Notes: a model not told the origin generated them from the sequence alone. 64,000 nucleotides of DNA from Streptomyces adelaidensis (GCF_016598475.1 NZ_JAEMUX010000050.1:1-64000); one strand, 5' to 3'; numbered from the stretch's first letter, positions 50,406-59,762 are shown. Translations and numbers: made by a program.

Positions 50406-52022
50406 TCACATCCGGAAGACGCCGAACCGGGGTTCACCCAGGGGCGCGTTGGCACAGGCGGTCAGGGCGAGGCCCAGGACCTGGCGGGTTTCGAGGGGGT
50501 CGACGACCCCGTCGTCCCACAGTCGGGCGGTCGCGTAATAGGCGTTGCCCTGGCGCTCGTACTGGGCGCGGATCGGGTCCTTGAAAGCCTCTTCCTCGCC
50601 GACGGGCCACTCCTCGCCCCGCCCCTCCAGCTGGTCCCGCTTGACCGTCGCCAGGACGGACGCGGCCTGTTCGCCGCCCATCACGGAGATCTTGGCGCCC
50701 GGCCACATCCACAGGAAGCGCGGTGAGTACGCCCGGCCGCACATCGAGTAGTTGCCCGCGCCGTACGAGCCGCCGATGACGACTGTCAGCTTGGGGACGC
50801 GGGTGCAGGCCACCGCCGTCACCATCTTGGCGCCGTGCTTGGCGATGCCACCGGCCTCGTAGTCCCGGCCGACCATGAAGCCGGAGATGTTCTGCAGGAA
50901 GACGAGGGGGATGCCGCGCTGGTCGCACAGCTCGATGAAGTGGGCGCCCTTCTGGGCCGACTCGGAGAAGAGGATGCCGTTGTTGGCGACGATCCCGACC
51001 GGGTGGCCGTGGATCCGGGCGAAGCCGGTGACGAGGGTCTGCCCGAACTCCGCCTTGAACTCGGCGAAACGCGAGCCGTCGACCACGCGCGCGATGACCT
51101 CCCGTACGTCGTACGGCGTGCGGGAGTCGACCGGCACGGCGCCGTAGAGCGTGTACGGGTCCACCTTGGGCTCTACGGCCGGCTCGACCGACCAGGGGAG
51201 CGGGCCTCGGGAGGGGAGGGTGGAGACGATGGTCCGCACGATGCGCAGGGCGTGGGCGTCGTCCTCGGCGAGGTGGTCGGTCACCCCGGAGATCCGGGAG
51301 TGGACCTCGCCGCCGCCCAGCTCCTCGGCGGTGACGACCTCGCCGGTGGCGGCCTTCACGAGCGGGGGGCCGCCGAGGAAGATCGTCCCTTGGTTGCGGA
51401 CGATCACGGCCTCGTCGCTCATGGCCGGGACGTACGCGCCTCCCGCCGTGCACGAGCCGAGGACGGCCGCGATCTGCGGGATGCCGGCGCCGGACATCCG
51501 TGCCTGGTTGTAGAAGATGCGGCCGAAGTGCTCGCGGTCGGGGAAGACCTCGTCCTGCATGGGGAGGAAGGCACCGCCGGAGTCGACGAGATAGAGGCAG
51601 GGGAGGCGGTTCTCCAGCGCCACCTCCTGCGCCCGCAGATGCTTCTTCACCGTCATCGGGTAGTACGTGCCGCCCTTGACGGTGGCGTCATTGGCTACGA
51701 CGACGCACTCCCGGCCGCTGACCCGGCCGATCCCGGCGATGACGCCCGCGGCCGCCGCCTGTCCGTCGTACATCCCGTCGGCGGCCAGCGGCGCCAGCTC
51801 CAGGAAGGGGGAGCCGGGGTCGAGGAGGGTGTCGACGCGGTCGCGCGGCAGCAGCTTGCCGCGTGCGGTGTGCCGGGCGCGCGCCTTCTCGCCGCCGCCG
51901 AGCCGGGCGGCGGCCAGCTTGGCCCGCAGCTCCTCGCCCAGCGCGCGGTGCGCGGCCTCGTTGGCACGGTAGGGCTCCGCCGCGGGGTCTGCCGCGGTCG
52001 TCAGCTCCGGTGCCTGGTCCAT
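50406..52022 (-). CDS. acyl-CoA carboxylase carboxyltransferase subunit (methylcrotonyl-CoA type)
   Basis: This encodes 538 residues. The crotonase-fold halves include YLVDSGGAFLPMQDEVFPDR, GSCTAGGAYVPAMSDEAVIV and, in the C-terminal half, FMVGRDYEAGGIAKHGAKMV and MGGEQAASVLATVKRDQ. These are typical of the MccB branch rather than propionyl-CoA carboxylase. It transfers CO2 from biotin to 3-methylcrotonyl-CoA. It is the first gene of the operon, facing the TetR regulator across two palindromic operators. Confidence 0.92.
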   Translation of the reverse strand: MDQAPELTTAADPAAEPYRANEAAHRALGEELRAKLAAARLGGGEKARARHTARGKLLPRDRVDTLLDPGSPFLELAPLAADGMYDGQAAAAGVIAGIGRVSGRECVVVANDATVKGGTYYPMTVKKHLRAQEVALENRLPCLYLVDSGGAFLPMQDEVFPDREHFGRIFYNQARMSGAGIPQIAAVLGSCTAGGAYVPAMSDEAVIVRNQGTIFLGGPPLVKAATGEVVTAEELGGGEVHSRISGVTDHLAEDDAHALRIVRTIVSTLPSRGPLPWSVEPAVEPKVDPYTLYGAVPVDSRTPYDVREVIARVVDGSRFAEFKAEFGQTLVTGFARIHGHPVGIVANNGILFSESAQKGAHFIELCDQRGIPLVFLQNISGFMVGRDYEAGGIAKHGAKMVTAVACTRVPKLTVVIGGSYGAGNYSMCGRAYSPRFLWMWPGAKISVMGGEQAASVLATVKRDQLEGRGEEWPVGEEEAFKDPIRAQYERQGNAYYATARLWDDGVVDPLETRQVLGLALTACANAPLGEPRFGVFRM

Positions 52023-52061
52023 CGTGCGGTCCCCTCACCCAGTGGGTCACCTTGGTCACCT

Positions 52062-52077
52062 GTTAATGAGCGTTAAC
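52062..52077. promoter_or_regulatory. operator 1, upstream of the leucine-degradation operon
   Basis: GTTAATGAGCGTTAAC is a 16-bp near-palindrome in the 106-bp divergent region between the carboxyltransferase gene and tetR. It is almost identical to the site at 52091. Confidence 0.85.
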
Positions 52078-52090
52078 GCGTTTCGTTCAG

Positions 52091-52106
52091 GTTAACGAGC
52101 GCTAAC
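52091..52106. promoter_or_regulatory. operator 2, upstream of tetR
   Basis: GTTAACGAGCGCTAAC repeats operator 1 with two changes, 29 bp centre to centre. Both are likely sites for the adjacent TetR protein. Confidence 0.85.
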
Positions 52107-52128
52107 CTCCCTGTCTAGAATCGACTTC

Positions 52129-52839
52129 ATGGCCATGAGAACCGACGCGCCCACCCGCCGCGAGCAGATCCTCAGGGAAGCCGCCCGCCTCTTCGCCGAG
52201 CGCGGCTTCCACGGTGTCGGCGTCGACGAGATAGGGGCGGCGGTCGGCATCAGCGGGCCGGGCCTGTACCGGCATTTCGCGGGCAAGGACGCGATGCTCG
52301 CGGAGCTGTTGGTGGGGATCAGCGGGCAGTTGCTGACGGGAGCGAAACGGCGGGTGGCGGAGGCGGACGCGGACGCCTCCGGCCGGGGGGACGACGGGGG
52401 CGCCGCCGGTGGGTCCGGTGGGCAGTCCGGTCGGCGCGACGCCGGTGGGTCCGGTGGGCGGGGCGCCCGCGGGTCCGTTGGGCGGGCCGCCGAGGAGATC
52501 CTCGACTCGCTGATCGAGGGGCACATCGACTTCGCCCTCGACGACCGCCCGCTGATCACCTTGCACGACCGCGAGCTGGACCGCCTCCGGGACAGCGACC
52601 GCAAGCTCGTACGCCAGCTTCAGCGGCAGTACGTCGAGCTGTGGGTGGGGGTGCTGCGCGAGGTGTATCCGGGGGTGGCCGAGCCTGCGGCGCGGTCCGC
52701 CGTGCACTCGGTGTTCGGGTTGCTGAACTCGACGCCGCATCTGGGGCGGGCGGGGGGATTGCCCGGGCGGGCCGCCACGGCGGAGTTGCTGCATCGGATG
52801 GCGCGGGGGGCGTTCGGGGCGGCGGCCGCCGCCGAGTGA
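52129..52839 (+). CDS. TetR-family regulator of the leucine-degradation operon
   Basis: This encodes 236 residues. The N-terminal helix-turn-helix is classic (REQILREAARLFAERGFHGV, then IGAAVGISGPGLYRHFAGKD). Between about residues 82 and 122 a Gly/Ser/Arg/Asp-rich low-complexity segment from GGTGGGTCC-type repeats interrupts the domain boundary, an odd insertion. The ligand-binding half follows. Two ATGs (52129, 52135) are possible, without a clear ribosome binding site. The divergent position and twin operators support control of the carboxylase operon, probably by an acyl-CoA. Confidence 0.9.
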   Translation: MAMRTDAPTRREQILREAARLFAERGFHGVGVDEIGAAVGISGPGLYRHFAGKDAMLAELLVGISGQLLTGAKRRVAEADADASGRGDDGGAAGGSGGQSGRRDAGGSGGRGARGSVGRAAEEILDSLIEGHIDFALDDRPLITLHDRELDRLRDSDRKLVRQLQRQYVELWVGVLREVYPGVAEPAARSAVHSVFGLLNSTPHLGRAGGLPGRAATAELLHRMARGAFGAAAAAE

Positions 52840-52869
52840 CGGGCCTCGGTGGGGTGGGGGATCGTGCGA

Positions 52870-53240
52870 GCTTTCGGCGTACGGTTCCCCGCTGTTCCGG
52901 TGTCAGCGGCGGCGGCCTCGGCCCTGAACACGTCCATCTCGCGCAGTTGCGCCAGGCTTCGGCGGTAGGCGCGGTAGGTGGCCTGGGCCGAATTGAGGTA
53001 CGGCAGTACGGACGGGGATCCGCGGGCCGGGTCGGACGCGGTTCTCCAGGTGAACGCCAGCCGAGCGGATGGGGCGGCCGGTCTGGGCCTCGACCGCCTC
53101 CGCGCCGTAGAGGAAGCCGAATCCTTGTGGAGTGGCGGCGACGCCCACGTCCCAGTGCGGCGCGGACACTCCCGGTCGGCGGCTGAAGTGGTGCGGCTCG
53201 GGCAGCGCCCGGCGGCGGTAGCGGGGCGGCAGGTCGCCGA
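52870..53240 (-). pseudogene. degraded gene of unknown family
   Basis: In the 614-bp gap between tetR and the next dehydrogenase the minus strand keeps gene-like fragments in two frames: GFGFLYGAEAVEAQTGRPIR and SAGVHLENRV, then after a shift near 53040 VLPYLNSAQATYRAYRRSLA and QLREMDVFRAEAAAADTG. There is no start codon or ribosome binding site. It reads as a truncated, frameshifted gene; I do not recognise the family. Confidence 0.45.
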
Positions 53241-53453
53241 GGGCTGGTCGCCGCCGGCGAGCCTGCCGGTCCGCAAGGGGTTCCGCGCGTCGGCCTTCGG
53301 CTGAGCCTGTCGGCCGAAAGCGTGACGAGCGTTACGGGGGTCTGCATCTGGACGGGTGTCGCTACCCGCCGGTATCTTTTGGTGAGCAAGCGCTTAGCCA
53401 TGGTGGGCGGGGCGCTTGGCACATCCGAAGGTACTCAGGTGGAGGTGGCGGCG

Positions 53454-54611
53454 GTGCGCCGTACGGTGTTCAACGAGGATCACGAGGCGTTCCGGGAGAC
53501 CCTGCGTGCCTTCATCGAGGCCGAGGTCGTCCCCGTCTACGACGAGTGGCTGGCCGCCGGCCAGGCGCCGCGCGACTTCTACTACAAGCTCGCCGAGCTG
53601 GGTGTCTTCGGCATCCGCGTCGACGAGGAGTACGGCGGCGCCGGCATCGACTCGTACAAGTTCGAGGCCATCCTGTACGAGGAGACCGCCCGCGCGGGCA
53701 TCACCTTCGGCGGCTCGGGCGTGCACGTCCTGCTCGGCCTGCCGTACATCAAGCTGCTGGCCACCGACGAGCAGAAGAAGCGGTTCCTGCCGAAGTTCGT
53801 CTCCGGTGAGGAGATGTGGGCGATCGCGATGACCGAGCCGGGCACCGGCTCCGACCTCGCGGGCATGCGGACCACCGCGAAGCTCTCCGAGGACGGCACG
53901 CACTACGTCCTCAACGGCTCCAAGACCTTCATCACTGGCGGCGTCCACGCCGACCGCATGATCGTCTGCGCTCGCACCGACGCGCCCAGCGCCGAGGACC
54001 GCCGCCACGGCATCTCCCTGTTCGTCGTGGACACCAAGGCGGAGGGCTACTCCCTCGGCCGCAAGCTGGACAAGCTCGGGCTCAAGACCTCCGACACCGC
54101 CGAGCTGGCGTTCGTCGACGTCAAGGTCCCGGTCGAGGACCTCCTCGGCGAGGAGAACAAGGGCTTCCACTACCTCGGCCACAACCTCGCCTCCGAGCGC
54201 TGGGGCATCGCCTACGGCGCCTACGCGCAGTCCAAGGCGGCCGTCCGGTTCGCCAAGCAGTACGTGCAGGAGCGGGTCGTCTTCGGCCGGCCCGTCGCCG
54301 CCTTCCAGAACACCAAGTTCGAACTGGCCGCCTGCCAGGCCGAGGTCGACGCGGCCGAGGCCGTCGCCGACCGCGCCACGGAGGCCCTCGACGCCGGTGA
54401 GCTGACCCCGGCCGAGGCCGCCAGTGCCAAGCTGTTCTGCACCGAGGTCGCCCACCGCGTCATCGACCGCTGCCTCCAGCTGCACGGCGGCTACGGCTTC
54501 ATGAACGAGTACCCGATCGCCCGCCTGTACGCGGACAACCGCGTCAACCGTATCTACGGCGGCACCAGCGAGATCATGAAGTCGATCATCGCCAAGGACA
54601 TGGGTCTGTAA
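53454..54611 (+). CDS. acyl-CoA dehydrogenase
   Basis: This encodes 385 residues from GTG 53454, preferred because GGAGG (53441-53445) lies 8 bases upstream; ATG 53400 is an alternative with a non-conserved extension. Family motifs are AIAMTEPGTGSDLAGMRTTA (about 122-141), LQLHGGYGFMNEYPIARLYA and YGGTSEIMKSI near the C-terminus. In that last motif the usual Glu of EGTSE is Gly, so the catalytic base must lie elsewhere, as in the isovaleryl/long-chain type. It probably oxidises an acyl-CoA in the same catabolic region. Confidence 0.92.
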   Translation: MRRTVFNEDHEAFRETLRAFIEAEVVPVYDEWLAAGQAPRDFYYKLAELGVFGIRVDEEYGGAGIDSYKFEAILYEETARAGITFGGSGVHVLLGLPYIKLLATDEQKKRFLPKFVSGEEMWAIAMTEPGTGSDLAGMRTTAKLSEDGTHYVLNGSKTFITGGVHADRMIVCARTDAPSAEDRRHGISLFVVDTKAEGYSLGRKLDKLGLKTSDTAELAFVDVKVPVEDLLGEENKGFHYLGHNLASERWGIAYGAYAQSKAAVRFAKQYVQERVVFGRPVAAFQNTKFELAACQAEVDAAEAVADRATEALDAGELTPAEAASAKLFCTEVAHRVIDRCLQLHGGYGFMNEYPIARLYADNRVNRIYGGTSEIMKSIIAKDMGL

Positions 54612-54646
54612 GGCCCCGGACATTACCGTCCAGTACAACTGACCTC

Positions 54647-55155
54647 ATGAGTCAGGCACCACTTCAGGATCTCCTCGATCTGCTCGACCTGGAGCAGATC
54701 GAGGAGAACATCCTCCGCGGCCGGTCGCGGCCCGCCATCGTGCCGCGCGTCTTCGGCGGGCAGGTCGCGGCGCAGGTGCTCGTCGCCGCGGCCCGGCGGA
54801 CCGGCTGCCGCACTCCCTCCACGCGTACTTCCCGCGCGTCGGCGACGCCGGCGCACCGATCGTCCACACCGTCGAGCGCATGAACGACGGCCGCTCCTTC
54901 ACCGCGCGCCGCGTCGTCGCCGTCCAGCACGGGCAGCCGATCTTCGCCCTCTCCGCCTCCTTCCAGCGGTACGAGGACGGCCTCGACCACCAGGCCCCGA
55001 TGCCGGCCGCGCACGACCCGGAGACCCTCCCCACCGCCGAACAGCGGCTCCCCGCGTACGGCCTCCCACCGGCCGTCGTGGAGAGGATGCTGGCGGCCCG
55101 GGCCGCCGTGGACCTCCGCTGCGTGGACGATCCGCCCTGCGGCCGCTACGGCAGG
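54647..55155 (+). pseudogene. acyl-CoA thioesterase II (tesB) remnant
   Basis: ATG 54647 opens MSQAPLQDLLDLLDLEQIEE and FGGQVAAQVLVAAARRTG, clearly the TesB N-terminus. The frame then shifts near 54795, and the homologous sequence continues in another frame as LPHSLHAYFPRVGDAGAPIV and GRSFTARRVVAVQHGQPIFA. Similarity ends at about 55150 (RCVDDPPCGRYG), so the C-terminal half, including the second hotdog domain, is gone. It is a frameshifted and truncated copy following the acyl-CoA dehydrogenase. Confidence 0.85.
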
Positions 55156-55358
55156 GCGTCGTACGCGTACCCCGGTGACGGCCGAAGCGGTGTTGCGGGG
55201 TTGTGCGACCGTGCGTCACCGCAGAGCGCGCGATCCGAGGCGCTCTGCCCGGCGACCAGGTCACAAAGGGCACGTGCGATGATCGCCCAACATTTGCCTG
55301 TCAAGTACACATGCGGACCAGTGATCCGCGCTACGGGCCGGAGGAGTGAGCCGCGGTT

Positions 55359-56147
55359 CTACGCCAGCTCCGCCTGCTCCAGCAGGTACGCCGTCATCGG
55401 GTCGTAGTAGCGCGGGCTGACCACGTGGTCGTCGAGCGGGACCACGGCCTGGAGGGTGCCCTCGGACTCGCCGAGGAAGAGGGCCGGGTCGTTGGAGTCC
55501 GCGTAGCCGACGGAGTCGACGCCGAGCTGGCCGGCGCAGCCCGCCCAGCCGTGGTCGGCGACGACCAGGTCGGGCAGCGGGCGGCCGGCGCCCTCAAGTC
55601 CCCGGAGGATGGCGCGCATCGGCTCGGGGGAGTGGGTGTGCCAGAGGGTGGCGCCGTGTTCGAGGACGGCCACGTCCGCGAACTGCATGACGTACCCCTC
55701 CTCCGTCTGGAGGCCGTCCGGGATGACCACGATCTCGCAGCCCGCCGCGCGCAGCGCCCGCGCCGTCTCGTGGTGCACCTGGAGGAGGCCGCCGGGGTGG
55801 CCGGTGGCGAACAGGACGCGCTGCCCGCCCCCCGCCGCCTTGCGCAGCCGGGCCGCCATGCGCTCCAGCGCGTCGACCGTCAGGTCCGGGTCGATGGTGT
55901 CCTGGCCGTAGCGGTAACCGGGGTCGTCGTTCACACCGGCGCGCTCCGCCATCACGGCCAGCACGTCCTGCTCGTCGCTCCAGCGGTCGTCGAGTTCCAG
56001 GCCCAGCCAGTAGTGGCGGTTGCCGTTGGCCAGTTCGCGGTAGTGGGAGAGGTTGTTCTCGCGCGGCGTGGCGACGTCGCCCGCGATACGCGTCCGTACG
56101 AGGTGCTCGACGAGCTCGGCGCGGCTGGGGGTCCCGGATATCGGCAT
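55359..56147 (-). CDS. phosphatase-like conserved protein
   Basis: This encodes 262 residues beginning MPISGTPSRAELVEHLVRTR. It is intact and matches, from memory, Streptomyces proteins annotated simply as phosphatase. Distinctive stretches are DVATPRENNLSHYRELANGN, VLFATGHPGGLLQVHHETAR and LPDLVVADHGWAGCAGQLGV. Conserved His/Asp residues could bind metal, but I cannot name a catalytic motif. No signal peptide. Role unknown. Confidence 0.7.
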   Translation of the reverse strand: MPISGTPSRAELVEHLVRTRIAGDVATPRENNLSHYRELANGNRHYWLGLELDDRWSDEQDVLAVMAERAGVNDDPGYRYGQDTIDPDLTVDALERMAARLRKAAGGGQRVLFATGHPGGLLQVHHETARALRAAGCEIVVIPDGLQTEEGYVMQFADVAVLEHGATLWHTHSPEPMRAILRGLEGAGRPLPDLVVADHGWAGCAGQLGVDSVGYADSNDPALFLGESEGTLQAVVPLDDHVVSPRYYDPMTAYLLEQAELA

Positions 56148-56287
56148 GCCTCCATTGTGAGGCAGACAACTGTGGGAGTCGCGGGCGTATCCGCCGCTGC
56201 GACCTGCGTCACTTCCCGTCCGCGTCCCCGTTCACTTCCCCGTTCAACTCTCGGTTCGCTGCTCCGTCCGTCTTGACCGCCCGCGGC

Positions 56288-56820
56288 TCACCGCTCCCGC
56301 AGTGCGAACCACAACTCCATCCGTACGGTTGGGTCGTCGAGGTCCGAGTCCAGCAACGCCGCGCAGCGGCCCATGCGTTGGCGGACCGTGTTGCGGTGCA
56401 AGGTCAGCGCGACGGCCGTACGGTCCCAACCGCCGTGCAGAGGGTCGCCCGCGCCGGGGCCGGGTGGCCTGGACGTCGGCAGACGCCCACTCGTTCGGCC
56501 CTGCCGGTGCGCTGACCCCGCACGTCCAGCCCGGCCGGGCGGTGACCTCGCGGTCGGCGGGGACGAGGACCCGTACGACGCCGTCCCGGGCGTCGACCAG
56601 CGCCGAGCCAGGGCCGCCCCGAGCGTGGCGCCAGCGCGTCCGGCGGCGGGGCGTCCTTGGAGGGGCGGGCGTGTGCGACGGTCCACCGGGCGCCGGGAGC
56701 GCCGCCGAGCAGCGGTGCCACCTCCTCGGGGCGGGCGCCGAGCGGCAGTAGTACCGCGTACGTGAGCGTCTCCCTCGGCACCCCGGCCACCGACGCGGCC
56801 GTCCTCGCCGCCTGGCGGGA
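56288..56820 (-). pseudogene. PucR-type regulator remnant
   Basis: Three pieces of one protein lie in three minus-strand frames: GVPRETLTYAVLLPLGARPE and GAPGARWTVAHARPSKDAPP; then SALVDARDGVVRVLVPADRE; then the C-terminal PucR helix-turn-helix VALTLHRNTVRQRMGRCAAL ending LWFALRER. The N-terminal purine-catabolism/GAF-like part is missing. At least two frameshifts and a 5' deletion make it a pseudogene. Such a PucR/CdaR-type regulator is probably the original local regulator near the agmatinase gene. Confidence 0.8.
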
Positions 56821-56952
56821 GCGGCTGGCCGGACGGGCACCCGAACCCGTGTCCGAGCCGGTCTCGGCTCACGAGTAGAGTCATCCCCAGTAGTACATAA
56901 CAGCGCATAACGATGCATGCGCGACGAAGCGTATGCAGGAAGCAGGCAGTTC

Positions 56953-57942
56953 ATGAGCAGCAACGAGACGCCCCGCGGCCCCGTCGACTCCTCCCGCATA
57001 CCCAGGTACGCCGGCCCCGCGACCTTCGCCCGGCTGCCCCGCCTGGACGAGGTGGGCCGCACGGACGTCGCGGTCGTGGGCGTGCCGTTCGACTCGGGTG
57101 TCTCGTACCGGCCGGGTGCCCGCTTCGGCGGCAACGCGATCCGTGAGGCGTCCCGGCTGCTGCGCCCCTACAACCCGGCGCAGGACGCCTCGCCCTTCGC
57201 CCTCGCCCAGGTCGCGGACGCCGGTGACATCGCGGCCAACCCGTTCGACATCAACGAGGCCGTGGAGACGGTCGAGGCGGCGGCCGACGAGCTGCTGGGC
57301 ACCGGGGCGAGGCTGATGACCCTGGGCGGTGACCACACCATCGCGCTTCCGCTGCTGCGGTCCGTCGCCAAGAGGCACGGTCCGGTCGCGCTGCTGCACT
57401 TCGACGCGCACCTCGACACCTGGGACACGTACTTCGGTGCCGAGTACACGCACGGCACCCCGTTCCGGCGGGCGGTGGAGGAGGGCATCCTCGACACCTC
57501 GGCCCTGTCCCACGTGGGCACGCGCGGCCCGCTGTACGGCAGGCAGGACCTCACCGACGACGAGAAGATGGGCTTCGGGATCGTCACGTCGGCGGATGTG
57601 ATGCGGCGCGGCGTGGACGAGATCGCCGACCAGCTGCGGCAGCGCGTCGGCGACCGGCCGCTGTACATCTCCATCGACATCGACTGCCTCGACCCGGCCC
57701 ACGCGCCCGGCACGGGGACACCGGAGGCCGGCGGCATGACCTCGCGGGAGCTGCTGGAGATCCTGCGGGGCCTGGCCTCCTGCAACCTGGTATCGGCCGA
57801 CGTCGTCGAGGTGGCGCCCGCGTACGATCACGCCGAGATCACCGCGGTGGCCGCGTCGCACACGGCGTACGAGCTCACCACGATCATGTCCCGCCAGATC
57901 GCGCGGGAAAAGCAGGAGAAGCAGGAGAAGGCAGCGAAGTGA
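56953..57942 (+). CDS. speB: agmatinase
   Basis: This encodes 329 residues from ATG 56953. The arginase/agmatinase family manganese-binding motifs are complete: GGDHTIALP, HFDAHLDTWDTY and SIDIDCLDPAHAPGTGTPE. It hydrolyses agmatine, or another guanidino compound, to putrescine and urea. Its stop overlaps the next gene's start (GTGA), so the thiamine-pyrophosphate enzyme is translated with it. The C-terminal EKQEKQEK tail is a small repeat. Confidence 0.94.
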   Translation: MSSNETPRGPVDSSRIPRYAGPATFARLPRLDEVGRTDVAVVGVPFDSGVSYRPGARFGGNAIREASRLLRPYNPAQDASPFALAQVADAGDIAANPFDINEAVETVEAAADELLGTGARLMTLGGDHTIALPLLRSVAKRHGPVALLHFDAHLDTWDTYFGAEYTHGTPFRRAVEEGILDTSALSHVGTRGPLYGRQDLTDDEKMGFGIVTSADVMRRGVDEIADQLRQRVGDRPLYISIDIDCLDPAHAPGTGTPEAGGMTSRELLEILRGLASCNLVSADVVEVAPAYDHAEITAVAASHTAYELTTIMSRQIAREKQEKQEKAAK

Positions 57943-59627
57943 CCCACGACCACGACCTGGTACTCCGCCCGACGGCCGCTCAGGCGGAGGCCGCGCTGAA
58001 CCCTCCCCCCGGCCGCACCGGCGGAGACCTGGTCGTGGAGACGCTGGCGGCACTCGGCGCGACGACGGTCTTCGGCCTCCCCGGCCAGCACGCGCTCGGC
58101 GTGTTCGACGCGCTGCGCCGCTCCGACCTGCGGTACATCGGCCTGCGGGTGGAGAACAACGCGGGTTTCGCGGCGGACGCGTACGGCCGCATCACGGGCG
58201 AGGCGGCCCCGCTACTCCTCTCGACCGGGCCGGGCGCGCTGACATCGCTGGCCGCGCTCCAGGAGGCGGCGGCGGCCTCGGCCCCCGTCCTCGCCGTCAG
58301 CAGCCAGATCCCGGCGGCCGGGCTGGGCGGCGGCCGCCACGGGTACTTGCACGAGTTGCCGGACCAGTCTTCTTCGTTCAGGGGCGTGGTGAAGTCGGTC
58401 CACACGGTCCGTACGCAGTCCCAGATCCCGTCCGCGATCGAGGCGGCCTGGAAGTCGGCGCTGACCGCCCCACACGGGCCGGTGTGGGTGGAGATCCCGC
58501 AGGACGTACTGCTGGCACAGACCTCGATCCCGGTGGTGACGGGCGGCGACGCCTTCCCGGAGGAACTGCCGCCGCGCCCTGAACTGACGGCGGTGGCGGC
58601 CCACTTGCTGTCGTCCGCGGCCCGTCCGGCGATCATCGCGGGCGGGGGAGTCGTCCGGGCTGACGCGTCCGGCAAGCTGCGGCAGCTGGCGGAGGCGTTG
58701 CAGGCGCCGGTGGTCACGACTCCGGGCGGCAAGGGCGCGTTCCCGTGGAAGCATCCGCTGTCGTTGCAGTCCTGGATCGAGGACCGCCACACGACGGACT
58801 TCCTGGAGGACGCGGACGTACTGCTGGTCGTCGGCTCGGGCCTCGGCGAACTCTCCTCCAACTACCACACGTTCAAGCCGCGCGGCCGGGTGATCCAGGT
58901 CGAGGCGGACCTCGGCAAGCTGGAGTCGAACCATCCGGCGCTGGGCATCCACGCGGACGCGCGCCTCGCCCTGCAGGCGCTCCTTGAGACGGTGTCCGAG
59001 CGGGCGGACGCGACGGCCCCCGAGCGGGTCCGCGAGGTGCTCGCGAAGGTCGCCGCGCGCATCGCCGCGCAGGAACTCACCCTGGAACAGGAGGTGTTGG
59101 CGTCCGTGCGGGCCGCCCTCCCCGCCGCCTCCCCCTCCTTCTGGGACATGACCATTCTGGCCTACTGGGCCTGGTCGGCCTTCGATGCCAAGGGCCCCAA
59201 CCGCCTGCACTCCGCCCAGGGCGCGGGCGGCCTCGGCTACGCCTTCCCCGCCGCCCTCGGCGCGGCGGTGGCCGACCCGACCCACCCGGTCCTCGCCGTC
59301 TCCGGCGACGGCGGCGCGCTCTACTCGATCGCCGAGCTGGCCACCGCCCGGCAGTACGACCTCAATGTCACCTGGCTCATCGTCGACGACGGCGGGTACG
59401 GGATCCTGCGCGAGTACATGACGGACGCGTTCGGGTCGGCGACCGGAACGGAGTTGGCTTCGCCGGACTTCGTGGGGTTGGCGGAGGCGTTCGGGGTACC
59501 GGCGGTGCGGACCTCGCCCGCGGCGCTGGCGGACGACCTGGTGAAGTCGCTTGCCACGCCCGGGCCTTCGGTGGTGGTGCTGCCGGTGGTGCTGCGGATG
59601 TTCGCGGCCACGCATCCGGGGGACTGA
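57939..59627 (+). CDS. thiamine pyrophosphate-dependent enzyme, acetolactate synthase-like
   Basis: This encodes 562 residues from GTG 57939. Three domains are recognisable: the N-terminal pyrimidine-binding part (FGLPGQHALGVFDALRRSDL and RVENNAGFAADAYGR with the catalytic Glu-region), the middle domain (PAIIAGGGVVRADASGKLRQ) and the C-terminal diphosphate-binding motif GDGGALYSIAELATARQYDL. The family includes acetolactate synthase and other decarboxylases. Coupling to agmatinase suggests catabolism of a guanidino or keto acid; the substrate is inferred only. Confidence 0.9.
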   Translation: MTHDHDLVLRPTAAQAEAALNPPPGRTGGDLVVETLAALGATTVFGLPGQHALGVFDALRRSDLRYIGLRVENNAGFAADAYGRITGEAAPLLLSTGPGALTSLAALQEAAAASAPVLAVSSQIPAAGLGGGRHGYLHELPDQSSSFRGVVKSVHTVRTQSQIPSAIEAAWKSALTAPHGPVWVEIPQDVLLAQTSIPVVTGGDAFPEELPPRPELTAVAAHLLSSAARPAIIAGGGVVRADASGKLRQLAEALQAPVVTTPGGKGAFPWKHPLSLQSWIEDRHTTDFLEDADVLLVVGSGLGELSSNYHTFKPRGRVIQVEADLGKLESNHPALGIHADARLALQALLETVSERADATAPERVREVLAKVAARIAAQELTLEQEVLASVRAALPAASPSFWDMTILAYWAWSAFDAKGPNRLHSAQGAGGLGYAFPAALGAAVADPTHPVLAVSGDGGALYSIAELATARQYDLNVTWLIVDDGGYGILREYMTDAFGSATGTELASPDFVGLAEAFGVPAVRTSPAALADDLVKSLATPGPSVVVLPVVLRMFAATHPGD

Positions 59628-59645
59628 GGGTTCGGGTTCGGCCGC

Positions 59646-59690
59646 GGGTCCGGTGGGGGCTGGTCGCGCGGTTCCCGCGCCCCTTGGAGG
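59646..59690 (+). repeat. dispersed intergenic repeat, copy 4
   Basis: GGTCGCGCGGTTCCCGCGCC followed by CCTTGGAGGGCGG is a diverged copy of the core at 19651/23941, after the thiamine-pyrophosphate enzyme gene. Confidence 0.6.
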
Positions 59691-59746
59691 GCGGCCAGGA
59701 GTTCGGTGCTGTTGGGGGGCCGACTGGACTGTGCCGTTCAGTGCGG

Positions 59747-59762
59747 CTAGACCGTACGGTAG
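59747..59762. promoter_or_regulatory. palindromic operator candidate before tetR
   Basis: CTAGACCGTACGGTAG contains the perfect 10-bp palindrome ACCGTACGGT. It lies about 70 bp before the TetR gene at 59833, suited to autoregulation. Confidence 0.65.

Noticed and set aside
47321..50538. Long plus-strand frames over the leucine operon
   Set aside because: Antisense shadows of HMG-CoA lyase and biotin carboxylase genes, no ribosome binding site and no domain.
49703..52839. Minus- and plus-strand alternative frames in the carboxyltransferase/TetR region
   Set aside because: Arg/Gly/Pro-rich, unlike any family, and opposite to genes with clear motifs.
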